Assembly (NCBI RefSeq): GCF_030757795.1
Contig: NZ_JAUQWH010000029.1
Span: 1-64,000, forward strand
From: Actinoplanes oryzae
Lineage (GTDB): Bacteria > Actinomycetota > Actinomycetes > Mycobacteriales > Micromonosporaceae
DNA: 64,000 nt
Reading direction: 5' to 3'
Below the pieces are notes generated by a model. The model was not told the origin of the DNA, searched no databases, and saw only the letters and a list, made by a program, of their open reading frames with translations. Numbering within the stretch: position 1 is the first letter of the stretch; every line of letters starts with the position of its first letter. Position numbers and translations under genes: made by a program. Positions 18,031 to 26,631 of this stretch are shown here, piece after piece.

Positions 18031-19002
18031 ATGCGCAAGCTCCTGCTCGCCGTCGCCACCGGCGTCCTCGCCGTGTCGGCCAGCGTCTACGGCCTCACCA
18101 GCGCCGACGCGGCGACCTACCCGAATCCCGGCGTCGTCACCGGGTCGACGTTCGCCCACGACCCGACGATCGTCAAACGGCCCACCGGCGGCTACCTGCT
18201 GGCGATCACCGCGCCCGGCATCGGCCTGAAGACGTCGCCCGACCGGACCGCCTTCACCGACGCGGGCAAGGCCTTCCCCGGCGGCACGCCCTGGGCCGAC
18301 CCCTACACCGGCGGCGACACCAACCTGTGGGCGCCCGACATCTCCTACCGCGACGGCAAGTACGTCATGTACTACTCGGCGTCGACCTTCGGCCACAGCA
18401 AGTCCGCCATCTTCCTGGCCACCAGCCCCACCGGCGCGTCGGGCACCTGGACGAACCAGGGCCTCGTCATCGAGAGCACCGACGCCACGGGCTGGAACGC
18501 CATCGACCCCAACCTCGTCGTCACGTCGTCGGGGGAGTGGTGGATGACCTTCGGCTCGTTCTGGAGCGGCATCAAGATGATCAAGCTCGATCCGGCCACG
18601 GGCAAGCGCGCCGACTCGACCGTGCGGGCGATCGCCGAGCGCTTCACCACCGACAAGGCGATCGAGGCGCCCTACATCCACCGGTACGGCGGCTACTACT
18701 ACCTGTTCGTGGCCTTCGACTCGTGCTGCAAGGGTGCCGCGAGCACGTACAAGATCATGGTGGGCCGCTCGAAGACCATCACCGGCCCGTACGTGGACCG
18801 CACCGGCAAGGCCATGACCGCCGGCGGCGGCACCGAGGTCCTGTCCAGTCACGACGCCGTCTACGGCCCCGGGCACCCGGCCGTCCTGCAGGACACCGAC
18901 GGCGCCGTGCTGGTCTACCACTACTACACCGCCACGAACGACGCGAAGCTCGGCATCAACCTGCTCGGCTTCGACTCGGCCGCCTGGCCGTACGTCCACT
19001 GA
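18031..19002 (+). CDS. Secreted arabinan endo-1,5-alpha-L-arabinosidase (GH43)
   Basis: 323 residues with a signal peptide (MRKLLLAVATGVLAVSASVY, cleavage near ADAA). The five-bladed beta-propeller GH43 triad is visible: base Asp44 in HDPTIV, pKa modulator Asp159 in AIDPNLV and acid Glu212 in EAPYI. The segment FDSCCKGAASTYKIMVGRS is typical of GH43 endo-arabinanases. It should cut the alpha-1,5-arabinan backbone of plant pectin outside the cell. The ATG is preceded by AAGGGA. It is separated from the GH51/GH43 pair at 30-33 kb that could complete arabinan breakdown. Confidence 0.92.
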   Translation: MRKLLLAVATGVLAVSASVYGLTSADAATYPNPGVVTGSTFAHDPTIVKRPTGGYLLAITAPGIGLKTSPDRTAFTDAGKAFPGGTPWADPYTGGDTNLWAPDISYRDGKYVMYYSASTFGHSKSAIFLATSPTGASGTWTNQGLVIESTDATGWNAIDPNLVVTSSGEWWMTFGSFWSGIKMIKLDPATGKRADSTVRAIAERFTTDKAIEAPYIHRYGGYYYLFVAFDSCCKGAASTYKIMVGRSKTITGPYVDRTGKAMTAGGGTEVLSSHDAVYGPGHPAVLQDTDGAVLVYHYYTATNDAKLGINLLGFDSAAWPYVH

Positions 19003-19011
19003 CGCCCGGGC

Positions 19012-19182
19012 TCAGCGCCGCCCGTTCACGGCGGCCTGGATCCGCAGCCACGACGGATCGCCGTCCGATACGTCGGTGACCGTCTCCAGGTCGCCCGCCC
19101 GCCAGCTCCGGCCGGCGATCCACGGCAGGCGGGGGTGACAGAGCAGCCGCTCGATCGTGGTGCCGGCCGGGAGCTGCGCCAC
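19012..19182 (-). CDS. Possible small hypothetical protein
   Basis: A 56-residue frame from GTG 19182, convergent with the arabinanase gene. It contains PAGTTIERLLCHPRLPWIAG and DGDPSWLRIQAAVNGRR, which look protein-like rather than the Arg/Ala runs of antisense shadows. No Shine-Dalgarno sequence is visible. The frame continues upstream past the GTG (VNI precedes it), so the true start or an N-terminal truncation is uncertain. No family is recognised. Confidence 0.35.
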   Translation of the reverse strand: MAQLPAGTTIERLLCHPRLPWIAGRSWRAGDLETVTDVSDGDPSWLRIQAAVNGRR

Positions 19183-19244
19183 GATGTTTACCGGCGCACC
19201 GTACCGGGGCGCGCTGCCGGCGGGGCGTCGGCGATGCTGGGGGC

Positions 19245-20078
19245 GTGGAGTACGTGTCCCGAGCACCGCGACCGCCGCTGGACGGGCTGATCGACGACCT
19301 CTACTACCTCGAGGGCGCCCCGCCGTACGCCCGGCTGGTCCTGCCCCCGGCACCGTCGGCATTGCTCATCGTCAACCTCGGGGCGCCGTTCCGCATCCGC
19401 GCCGGCTCCGGGACGGCCCAGTACGCGGACGGCTGCGTGGCCACCATGCCCACCCGCGCGTGGGAATTCGGGTACCCGCCTCGAACCCGGTCCGTCGGCG
19501 TGCACGTCAAGCCGTGGGGCCTGGCGCCGTTCCTGCCGATGCCCGCGGCCGAGCTGTGCGACCGCCCGGCGACGCTGGAGCAGGTCTGGGGCCGGGCCGC
19601 CACGGCCGGGCTGCGGGACCGGCTGGCCGCGGCGGGCGGGCCGGAGGAGATGCTGACGCTGCTCGAACAGGACCTGCTGCGACGGCTGGGCGGGACCGCC
19701 GGCCTGGGCCTGGTCCGCCACACGAGCGGCCTCATCGCGGCGACCGGCGGGGCGGTGGCGATCGGCGACCTGAGCGTGGCGGCCGGCGTCAGCAGCACCC
19801 ACCTGGCGCAGCGGTTCAAGCAGCTCGTCGGCGTCACCCCGAAGCGGATGGCCCGCACCCACCGCTTCGCCGCGACCCTGCTCGCGATCGACTTCGCCGG
19901 GCCGGTCGACTGGGGCGCCGTCGCCGGCGACGCGGGCTACTTCGACCAGGCCCACTTCGGTCACGAGTTCCGCGCGTTCACCGGCCTCACGCCGACCCGC
20001 TACGCCGAGGTCCGGCGGCGCTTCCTGCGCGACCATCCCGGCCACGTGCTCGACGGCTGGTCGCTGCCGGCCGATTGA
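19245..20078 (+). CDS. AraC-family transcriptional regulator
   Basis: 277 residues. The N-terminal part (residues about 1-140, RAPRPPLDGLIDDLYYLEG) resembles the DUF6597 sensor domain found in many actinobacterial AraC proteins. The C-terminal part holds two helix-turn-helix units (IGDLSVAAGVSSTHLAQRFK and DWGAVAGDAGYFDQAHFGHE, then FRAFTGLTPTRYAEVRR). The GTG start is used; GATGCT 6 bases upstream may be a leaderless -10. The downstream DHFR-like gene is 67 bp away on the same strand and is the likeliest target. Confidence 0.88.
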   Translation: MEYVSRAPRPPLDGLIDDLYYLEGAPPYARLVLPPAPSALLIVNLGAPFRIRAGSGTAQYADGCVATMPTRAWEFGYPPRTRSVGVHVKPWGLAPFLPMPAAELCDRPATLEQVWGRAATAGLRDRLAAAGGPEEMLTLLEQDLLRRLGGTAGLGLVRHTSGLIAATGGAVAIGDLSVAAGVSSTHLAQRFKQLVGVTPKRMARTHRFAATLLAIDFAGPVDWGAVAGDAGYFDQAHFGHEFRAFTGLTPTRYAEVRRRFLRDHPGHVLDGWSLPAD

Positions 20079-20145
20079 TTTCTTACAAGAACCGCAGCTC
20101 ACGACCCGCTACCTTGGGGGCAACGGCGAGGCGGAGGAGAGCCCG

Positions 20146-20727
20146 GTGGGCAAGGTGGTCCTGTACAGCTCGGTGTCGGTGGACGGCTTCGTCGCCGACG
20201 ACAACGATCAGCCCGGACCGCTGTTCGACTGGCTGTCCGGCGGCGACGTCCCGCTGGACGACAGCGGGATGCTGAAGGTCTCCCAGCCCTCGTACGACTA
20301 CACCCGGGCGTACTGGGACCAGATCGGCGTGACCGTCTGCGGCCGCCGCGTCTTCGACATGACGGACGGCTGGGGCGGCAAGCCGCCGAGCGGCATCGAC
20401 CACGTGGTCGTCGTGACCCACCGCCCGCCGCCCGACGGCTGGGACGAGAAGGCGCCGTTCCACTTCGTCGACGGCATCGAGGCCGCCGTGGCCAGGGCCC
20501 AGGAGCTCGCGGGCGACCGCATGGTCGAGATCGCCGCCGGCGACGCCGGTGGACAGGCGCTGGCCGCCGGCCTGGTCGACGAGGTACGCATGGACGTCGT
20601 CCCGGTCGTCCTCGGATCCGGCAAACGCTACTTCGGAGCGGTCGACGCCCAGCACCTCTTGGAGGACCCCGACGTGACGATCCAGGGCAAGCGGGTGCTG
20701 CACCTGCGCTACCGGGTGCGCCGCTGA
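20146..20727 (+). CDS. Dihydrofolate reductase-like (RibD C-terminal domain) protein
   Basis: 193 residues beginning GKVVLYSSVSVDGFVADDND, the family signature of YyaP/RibD-C-type reductases. The NADPH-fold segment VTVCGRRVFDMTDGW and the C-terminal VDEVRMDVVPVVLGSGKRYF follow. GTG start preceded by GGAGGAG. Such proteins reduce unidentified substrates, and true folate reduction is not implied. It may be regulated by the AraC protein upstream. Confidence 0.88.
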   Translation: MGKVVLYSSVSVDGFVADDNDQPGPLFDWLSGGDVPLDDSGMLKVSQPSYDYTRAYWDQIGVTVCGRRVFDMTDGWGGKPPSGIDHVVVVTHRPPPDGWDEKAPFHFVDGIEAAVARAQELAGDRMVEIAAGDAGGQALAAGLVDEVRMDVVPVVLGSGKRYFGAVDAQHLLEDPDVTIQGKRVLHLRYRVRR

Positions 20728-20738
20728 TCGGAAGCCCC

Positions 20739-20839
20739 CTATTGTGCGACGCCGGCGAGCAGCCAGCGCATGACGGGGATCTCCAGCAGGATGCGCGGGT
20801 TCTCGCCTTCGAAGGGCACGCTCAGCCGGGTGAAAAGAC
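20739..20839 (-). pseudogene. Possible C-terminal gene remnant
   Basis: On the reverse strand a frame ends at TAG 20739 and reads FTRLSVPFEGENPRILLEIP followed by VMRWLLAGVAQ. This looks like the natural C-terminus of a protein. Upstream of about 20839 the frame becomes Arg-rich and no start or domain can be assigned. It is probably a fragment of a lost gene. Nothing else is seen between 20728 and 20949. Confidence 0.3.
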
Positions 20840-20949
20840 CCGATCGTCGTGGGCGGCGGTGCGAGACTGAGGTGTCACACGGCGGCTGACCTGGGCGGTG
20901 ACGGGGCTCGGGGCGTTGGGCGGGACGCTGGGCTGGTGGTGCACACCTT

Positions 20950-21909
20950 TCATGCGGGATGTGCGGGCTCGTTCTCAGCAGGCGAAGACGCAGGCGAAGA
21001 GGCAGACGAAGACGCGGGCGCTGGCGAAGGCGCAGGCAAAGGCGCGGCGCGCGGGGCCGGGAGTGCGGGGTCGAGGTCGGTCAGCCGGCGTTCGAGGGCG
21101 TCGAGGGCGGCGCGCAGGTCCGCGAGGTGCGGGTGGACGGGGTGGGCCGGCGCCTTCCTGACGGCGGGACGGGCGGCGCGTTCGGCCTCGTGGGCCTCCT
21201 GCAGGGCGGTCAGGACCAGGCCGACCAGCATGTTGGTGAGCAGGTAGCACGCCGCCACCATGTAGGAGATGTAGTACAGCACCGCGCCGGCGTGCACCTG
21301 CCGGCCCGCTTCGAGGGTGTCGGTGATGCCGTCGAGGGAGAGCAGGAGGAAGAGGGTCAGCATGGCCTGGCCGACGGTGCCGTACTTCTCGGGGTAGGCG
21401 TCGCCGAACATCATCCAGCCGAGCATCGCGTACCCGTAGACGACCAGCAGCGTGATGAGCAGGAAGCTGCCGAGGCCGGGGAGCGCGCGGCGGATGCCGA
21501 CCAGGATCACGCGCAGGCTCGGGAACAGCCGGAACGCGCGGATGAGCCGGGCCAGGCGCACCAGGCGCAGGACCGAGACGTTCTCGCGTACGCCCGGCAG
21601 CAGCGGCGCCACGACGATGGCCAGGTCGAACAGGTTCCAGCCGTCGCGGAAGAAGCGGCCCGGCCGGTCGAGCCGCGCGGCGAAGCGCAGGGCCAGCTCG
21701 GCCGCGAAGCCGACCAGGCACAGGTGCTCGGCGGCGCGCAGGGCCGGGCCCGCCGCGGCCACCACGGGGTCGTACGTCTCGAGCCCGAGCAGCACCGCGT
21801 TGAGCAGGATGACGGCGAAGCCCGCCAGGGCGAACCAGGCGCTCTCGACGACGGTCTCGCAGCGGGCGGCCACGCGCCGGCGGGCCCCGGGCGGAACGGT
21901 GGGGATCAC
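20950..21909 (-). CDS. Voltage-gated ion channel (ion transport family)
   Basis: 319 residues with six transmembrane segments. An S4-like voltage sensor with Arg at every third position (VLRLVRLARLIRAFRLF) is followed by a pore region TLFLLLSLDGITDTLE before S6. Bacterial sodium channels normally have a TLESW-type filter, so SLDGI makes selectivity uncertain (one acidic residue, no Trp). The C-terminal tail after about residue 245 is a predicted helix followed by a Pro/Ala/Ser-rich stretch. Short imperfect GGCGAAGACGCA-like DNA repeats (20980-21052) encode that tail. Confidence 0.88.
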   Translation of the reverse strand: MIPTVPPGARRRVAARCETVVESAWFALAGFAVILLNAVLLGLETYDPVVAAAGPALRAAEHLCLVGFAAELALRFAARLDRPGRFFRDGWNLFDLAIVVAPLLPGVRENVSVLRLVRLARLIRAFRLFPSLRVILVGIRRALPGLGSFLLITLLVVYGYAMLGWMMFGDAYPEKYGTVGQAMLTLFLLLSLDGITDTLEAGRQVHAGAVLYYISYMVAACYLLTNMLVGLVLTALQEAHEAERAARPAVRKAPAHPVHPHLADLRAALDALERRLTDLDPALPAPRAAPLPAPSPAPASSSASSPASSPAENEPAHPA

Positions 21910-22009
21910 GGCGGCAGCCTATGACATGCCGGACACCCGGGCAGCAATGGGACAGGCGGTGTTTCGAGGGACATCGACGTCGTTGCATGGGTTCGATAGA
22001 CACGGGCGC

Positions 22010-24694
22010 ATGCGCAGACTTCTCATGCCGGCCGCGCTCGCCGCGGCCCTGGTGATCGGCGCCGCCGGGCCGGGCTGGGCGGCGCCCTCGCCGTCCACGC
22101 CGCCGTCCGCCGCGGCGCTGCCCGAGGGCTGGTCCGCCGGCGCCGGGCGGCTCGTCTGGCGGGCCGGTGAGCGGGTGCCGATGGGCGACGCCGCCGTCGA
22201 GTTCTGGTCCGGGGGCCGGTTGCTCGGCCGGCCGCGGCCCGCCGCCGACCAGCGGACCTTCACCCTCGACACGGGTACGGCCCCCGACCCGGCCACGCTC
22301 GAGGTGCGCGCCGGCGGGCGGCGGATCGACGTGCCCGCCCCGCGGACGCGCCGCAGCGCCACGGTGCCCGCGCTCGCCCAGCAGCCCGCCCACACCGTCG
22401 ATCCCGGGGTGCGGGGCAGGTACCAGACCGTCACCGGCGAGTACGACCTGCCGGGCGTCCAGCTGCCCGAGTTCCCCGCGAAGGTCGAGATGCGCGCCGT
22501 CGTCGTCGCGCCGAAGGGGGCGCCCGGGAAGCGGCCGCTGGCGCTCTTCCTGCACGGGCGGCACTCGGTCTGCTACGGCGAGCCGACGGAGGAGCCGGAC
22601 GCGGCGTGGCCGTGCCCGGCGGGGATGCTGCCGATCCCGAGCTACCGCGGCTACCTGGAGGCCCAGGAGCTGCTCGCGTCGCAGGGCTACGTGACGGTGT
22701 CGATCTCGGCCAACGGCATCAACGGGCAGGACTACGCGGCCGAGGACGGCGGGGCCCAGGCGCGCTCGTCGCTGGTCCGCCTGCACCTGGCGAAGTGGGC
22801 GGACTGGGCCGGCCCGCAGCGCGGCTCGGCCCCGGCGATCGTCCGCACGGCGCCCCGCGCTGACCTGGGGAAAGTCTTCCTGATGGGGCACTCGCGGGGT
22901 GGCGAGGGCGTCAGCCGCGCCGCCATGGACACGCTGACCCCGCCGCCCGCGGCCCAGGACGGCTACCACGGCAAGGTGCGGTGGACGATCCGCGGCATGC
23001 TGCTCATCGGGCCGACCATCTTCGGTCACAACACCGTGCCGGACGTGCCGTCGGCGACGATCCTGCCCGGCTGTGACGGCGACGTGTCCGACCTGCAGGG
23101 GCAGCTCTTCATCGACGAGACGCGCGGCGTGAGCCGGGGCAAGGCCCTGCACAGCAGCCTGTACGTCGTCGGCGCCAACCACAACTACTTCAACACCGAG
23201 TGGACGCCCGGGCAGGCCGTGGCGCCCGCGAACGACGACTGGTTCGACGAGGAGGATCCGGTGTGCGGGCCCGGCGCCCCGACCCGGCTGACCGCGGCCC
23301 AGGAGCAGACCGTGGGCGCGACCTACATCGCCGCCGCCGCGCGTCTCTTCGTCACCGGGGACGACCGGGTGCGGCCGCTGCTCGACGGCAGTGGCGTCCG
23401 GGCGCCCTCGGCCGGTCCGGCCCGGGTGCTCAGCCACGCGCTCGGCGGCGTGCGGACCCCGGCGGTGCTGCCCGACGCCTCGGTGCGCGCGGCCGGCGGC
23501 GCGCGGATCTGCGAGCAGGTGACCAATGATCCCGCGAAGTCCTGCCTGGATCCGGAGTCGTACCTCGACCGCTCGATCCACTTCACCACGCTCTACGGTG
23601 CGGTGCCCGAGCCCGGCCGGTACGCCGCCGCGCTCGCCTGGTCCGCGACCGGCCGGACGATGACCCTGGCGCCGAAGGGGGCCACCTCGCTCGCCGGTGC
23701 CAAGGATCTGGCGCTGCGGCTGGCCGTCCCGCCGAACACCACCGGCACCCGGCTCGGCGTGACCATTGTCGACAAGTCCGGCAGGCGCACGCCGCTCGGG
23801 GACGTGACGGTCAACGGCCTCCCCGCCTCCGACAACATCGCCGCGCACTGGGCGCAGGAGGTGCGCGTACCCCTGAAGGGTTTCCGGGGGTCGCTCGCGA
23901 AGCTGGAGCTGACCTCGCGGACGGCGAGCGGGCAGGCGTGGCTGATCGACGCGTGGGGCTGGCGTCCCGGCACGCCGGACCCGCGGGAGACCGGCCTGCC
24001 GCGCATCGACGTCGGCGGGCTCACCGTGGACGAGGGTGACTCCGGCACGCGCACCTACCAGGTCCCGGTGAAGGTGACGGGCTCCGGCGGCGGGCAGCTG
24101 CGGTTCATCCTGCTCGACACCCTGACGTGGGAGCCGAAGTCCTGGGTGGCGACCGTCCGGCCGGGCACGCGCACGCTGCGGGTGCCGGTCGATGTCGTCG
24201 GCGACACCCTGTGGGGCGAGGGCGAGGGCCTGATCCTGGCCGCCAAGGCCGAGCGTGGCCTGGTCGTCGGCGACTGGATCGGCAACGTCGAGATCCGCAA
24301 CGACGACCCTGAGCCGGCGATCACGCTCGCGCCCGTGGCCGACCGGGTCACCGAGGGCGGCACGCTGACGTGGCGCGTGTCGCTGTCGGCCCCGGCCGAG
24401 TCGTACGTCGGGACGTGGGCCACCCCGCATGCCCCGGCGAGCGGCACCGAACTGTCCAGCACCGACGTCGACCCGCAGTGGTTCCGCGACCAGACGGGCG
24501 AGGAGCCCGAGCCGGCCCGGCCGCTGTCCGAGACGTGGGTGCAGCCGTACGCCGTCTTCGAGCCGGGCACGACCACCACGGACCTGACCGTGCCCACGGT
24601 GGCCGACGGCGCGACCGAGGGCCCGGAGGTCGTCGAGCTGCACTTCGACGAGGAGAGCGGCCTCGGGACGGTCACCGGCACCGTGACGGACTGA
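22010..24694 (+). CDS. Secreted alpha/beta hydrolase with Calx-beta-like C-terminal domains
   Basis: 894 residues with a signal peptide (MRRLLMPAALAAALVIGAAG, cleavage near GWAA). An alpha/beta hydrolase core spans about residues 150-470. The nucleophile elbow GHSRGGEG has Ser295, and GANHNYFN probably supplies the catalytic His. The C-terminal portion (VDEGDSGTRTYQVPVKV and VTEGGTLTWRVSLSAP) resembles Calx-beta repeats. The substrate is unknown; an extracellular esterase or lipase is likely. The start is the last ATG before the signal peptide. A strong terminator hairpin follows the gene. Confidence 0.85.
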   Translation: MRRLLMPAALAAALVIGAAGPGWAAPSPSTPPSAAALPEGWSAGAGRLVWRAGERVPMGDAAVEFWSGGRLLGRPRPAADQRTFTLDTGTAPDPATLEVRAGGRRIDVPAPRTRRSATVPALAQQPAHTVDPGVRGRYQTVTGEYDLPGVQLPEFPAKVEMRAVVVAPKGAPGKRPLALFLHGRHSVCYGEPTEEPDAAWPCPAGMLPIPSYRGYLEAQELLASQGYVTVSISANGINGQDYAAEDGGAQARSSLVRLHLAKWADWAGPQRGSAPAIVRTAPRADLGKVFLMGHSRGGEGVSRAAMDTLTPPPAAQDGYHGKVRWTIRGMLLIGPTIFGHNTVPDVPSATILPGCDGDVSDLQGQLFIDETRGVSRGKALHSSLYVVGANHNYFNTEWTPGQAVAPANDDWFDEEDPVCGPGAPTRLTAAQEQTVGATYIAAAARLFVTGDDRVRPLLDGSGVRAPSAGPARVLSHALGGVRTPAVLPDASVRAAGGARICEQVTNDPAKSCLDPESYLDRSIHFTTLYGAVPEPGRYAAALAWSATGRTMTLAPKGATSLAGAKDLALRLAVPPNTTGTRLGVTIVDKSGRRTPLGDVTVNGLPASDNIAAHWAQEVRVPLKGFRGSLAKLELTSRTASGQAWLIDAWGWRPGTPDPRETGLPRIDVGGLTVDEGDSGTRTYQVPVKVTGSGGGQLRFILLDTLTWEPKSWVATVRPGTRTLRVPVDVVGDTLWGEGEGLILAAKAERGLVVGDWIGNVEIRNDDPEPAITLAPVADRVTEGGTLTWRVSLSAPAESYVGTWATPHAPASGTELSSTDVDPQWFRDQTGEEPEPARPLSETWVQPYAVFEPGTTTTDLTVPTVADGATEGPEVVELHFDEESGLGTVTGTVTD

Positions 24695-24701
24695 CTCTCT
24701 G

Positions 24702-24730
24702 CGCGGGCCCGGTGGTGCACCGGGCCCGCG
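24702..24730 (+). terminator. 13-bp perfect hairpin terminator
   Basis: CGCGGGCCCGGTG and CACCGGGCCCGCG flank a 3-nt GTG loop, 7 bp after the hydrolase stop. There is no U tract, as is usual in high-GC actinomycetes. The next gene starts only 13 bp beyond the hairpin. Confidence 0.8.
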
Positions 24731-24743
24731 TACCGTCCTCGCT

Positions 24744-25745
24744 GTGACCACTTTCGCGCTCGCCGGCTTCGGCTTCCGTGCCGCGACGATCCTGCGGGTC
24801 GCCCAGGCCGTGGGCCTGCACTGCGTCGGTGCGATCGTGCGCACCCCTCGCCCGCTCCCGGTGCCGGCCTACGCGCGGCTGGCCGACTGCCCACGCCCCG
24901 GCTTCGTCGTCACGGCGCTGCCCCGGACGGTGACTCCCTCGTTCGTCACCGCCGCGGTCGCGCTCGGCCTCCCCGTGCTCGCCGAGACGCCGCCGGCCCA
25001 CGACCTCGCCGGCCTCCGGGCGCTCTGGGCCGCCGCCGGCGCCTCCGGCCTGGTGCAGATCGCCGAGCAGTACCTGCTCATGCCCACGCACGCCGCCCGC
25101 CGCGCCGCCGTCCGGTCCGGCATCATCGGCACGCCGACGCAGGTCCAGGTCTCCTCGACGCAGCAGTACCACGCGGTGTCCCTGATCCGCGGCCTGCTGG
25201 GTGCCGGTCAGGCCCCCGCATCCGTACGCGCGTCGCGTCACGTGGCGCCGCTGCTCGACCCGCTCGACCGCTCCGGCTGGGTCGCCGCCCCGGCCGTCGG
25301 GCCCGCCACCACGACGATCGCCACCCTGGACTTCGGCGGCGGCCGCTCCGGCGTCTACGACTTCACGACCAACCAGACGCGCAACCAGCTCCGCTTCCGG
25401 CGCCTGCTGATCCGGGGCAGCCACGGCGAGCTGCGGGACGACGAGCTGGTCCACCTGGCCGCGCCGCGCACGATCGCCCGCGTACGCCTGACCCGCGACG
25501 CCGGCACGATCACGCTCGGCGACCGGGTCCTCCACCGGGATCCGTACCCGGGCCTGCGCCTCAACGACGACGAGATCGCGACCGCGAGCCTGCTGTCCGC
25601 GATGGCCGCCTGGGTCGGCGGCTCGGGCCCGCCGCCCTACCCCCTGGCCGAGGGCCTGCAGGACCAGGCCCTCGCCCTGGCCGTCGACCAAGCCGCGGAC
25701 ACCGGCCGCGAGATCGTCACCGGCGTCGAGGCGTGGAGCGCCTAG
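24744..25745 (+). CDS. Gfo/Idh/MocA-family protein with altered EKP motif
   Basis: 333 residues with an N-terminal nucleotide-binding fold (TFALAGFGFRAATILRVAQA) and a C-terminal alpha/beta domain typical of Gfo/Idh/MocA oxidoreductases. The conserved E-K-P, whose Lys is catalytic in characterised members, is replaced by E-T-P (LAETPPAHDL), so dehydrogenase activity is doubtful. The GTG start is preceded at 7 bases by TACCGT, which suggests a leaderless transcript starting right after the upstream terminator. It converges with the methyltransferase gene, with 3 bp between stops. Confidence 0.8.
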   Translation: MTTFALAGFGFRAATILRVAQAVGLHCVGAIVRTPRPLPVPAYARLADCPRPGFVVTALPRTVTPSFVTAAVALGLPVLAETPPAHDLAGLRALWAAAGASGLVQIAEQYLLMPTHAARRAAVRSGIIGTPTQVQVSSTQQYHAVSLIRGLLGAGQAPASVRASRHVAPLLDPLDRSGWVAAPAVGPATTTIATLDFGGGRSGVYDFTTNQTRNQLRFRRLLIRGSHGELRDDELVHLAAPRTIARVRLTRDAGTITLGDRVLHRDPYPGLRLNDDEIATASLLSAMAAWVGGSGPPPYPLAEGLQDQALALAVDQAADTGREIVTGVEAWSA

Positions 25746-25748
25746 GGA

Positions 25749-26555
25749 TCAGCCGACGCGGCCGACGCCGCCGAAGAGGTAGACCTCCGGCTCGTCCGAG
25801 CCGGGGTCGGGGCGCCAGCGGGAGCAGGTCACGACGCCCGGGTCCAGGAGCTCCAGGCCGGTGAAGAAGCGTTCGAGCTCGGCCTTGGTCCGGGCGCGGA
25901 TCGGGGTGCCGCCGCGCTCGGTGGTCTCGCGCATCACGCGCAGCATCGGCTCGCCGTGGATCTCCGCGGTGGAGTGGGTGAGCACGAGGTGGCTGCCGGC
26001 GGGCATCGCCTGCACCAGCTGCGCGACGGAACCGTACGCCACCTCGTCGTCCATGAGGTGGTTGACGACGCCGAGGAGCATGAGCCCGATCGGCCGGGAG
26101 AAGTCGAGCGTGCGCCGGGCGGCCGCGAGAATGGCCTCCGGGTCGCGCAGGTCGGCCTCGACGTAGTCGCACCGGCCCTCCGGCGTGCTGGCCAGCAGCG
26201 CCCTCGCGTGCGCCATGACGAGCGGGTCGTTGTCGACGTAGAGCACGCGGCTGCGCGGGTCGAGGGCCTGCGCGACCTCGTGGGTGTTGTCCGCCGAGGG
26301 CAGCCCGGTGCCGACGTCGAGGAACTGGCGGATGCCGGCCTCCTCGACGAGGAACTTGACGACGCGCTTGAGGAACGCACGCTCGGAGCGGGCCCCGACG
26401 GGGATGTCCGGGATGTGCGCGATCACCTCATCGCCGGCCGCGCGATCCGCCTCGAAGTTGTCCTTGCCGCCGAGCCAGTAGTTCCAGATCCGCGCCGAGT
26501 GCGGGACCGTCGTGTCCAGAATGGAGGTTGAGGGATGCGCTCGATCGTCGGTCAT
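25749..26555 (-). CDS. SAM-dependent methyltransferase, DUF574 (Methyltransf_19) type
   Basis: 268 residues. Hallmarks are ARIWNYWLGGKDNFEADR near the N-terminus, the SAM-binding segment QFLDVGTGLPSADNTHEVAQ, and YVDNDPLVMAHARALL. These proteins occur in many copies in Streptomyces-like genomes and their substrates are mostly unknown. ATG 26555 is used; an in-frame ATG 9 bases upstream is possible. A paralogue is at 47475-48266. Confidence 0.9.
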   Translation of the reverse strand: MTDDRAHPSTSILDTTVPHSARIWNYWLGGKDNFEADRAAGDEVIAHIPDIPVGARSERAFLKRVVKFLVEEAGIRQFLDVGTGLPSADNTHEVAQALDPRSRVLYVDNDPLVMAHARALLASTPEGRCDYVEADLRDPEAILAAARRTLDFSRPIGLMLLGVVNHLMDDEVAYGSVAQLVQAMPAGSHLVLTHSTAEIHGEPMLRVMRETTERGGTPIRARTKAELERFFTGLELLDPGVVTCSRWRPDPGSDEPEVYLFGGVGRVG

Positions 26556-26631
26556 GAGAGGCATTCTCGCGCGCGGCGGGGGTGGTGCTGCAAGGGGGCG
26601 CCGGTTCCTGATCGCGGACCAGCTCAGGGGG

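Noticed and set aside
20975..24844. 1289-codon reverse-strand open frame
   Set aside because: Arg/Gly/Ala-rich text antisense to the channel and secreted hydrolase genes with no motif; an artefact of stop-codon scarcity in GC-rich DNA.
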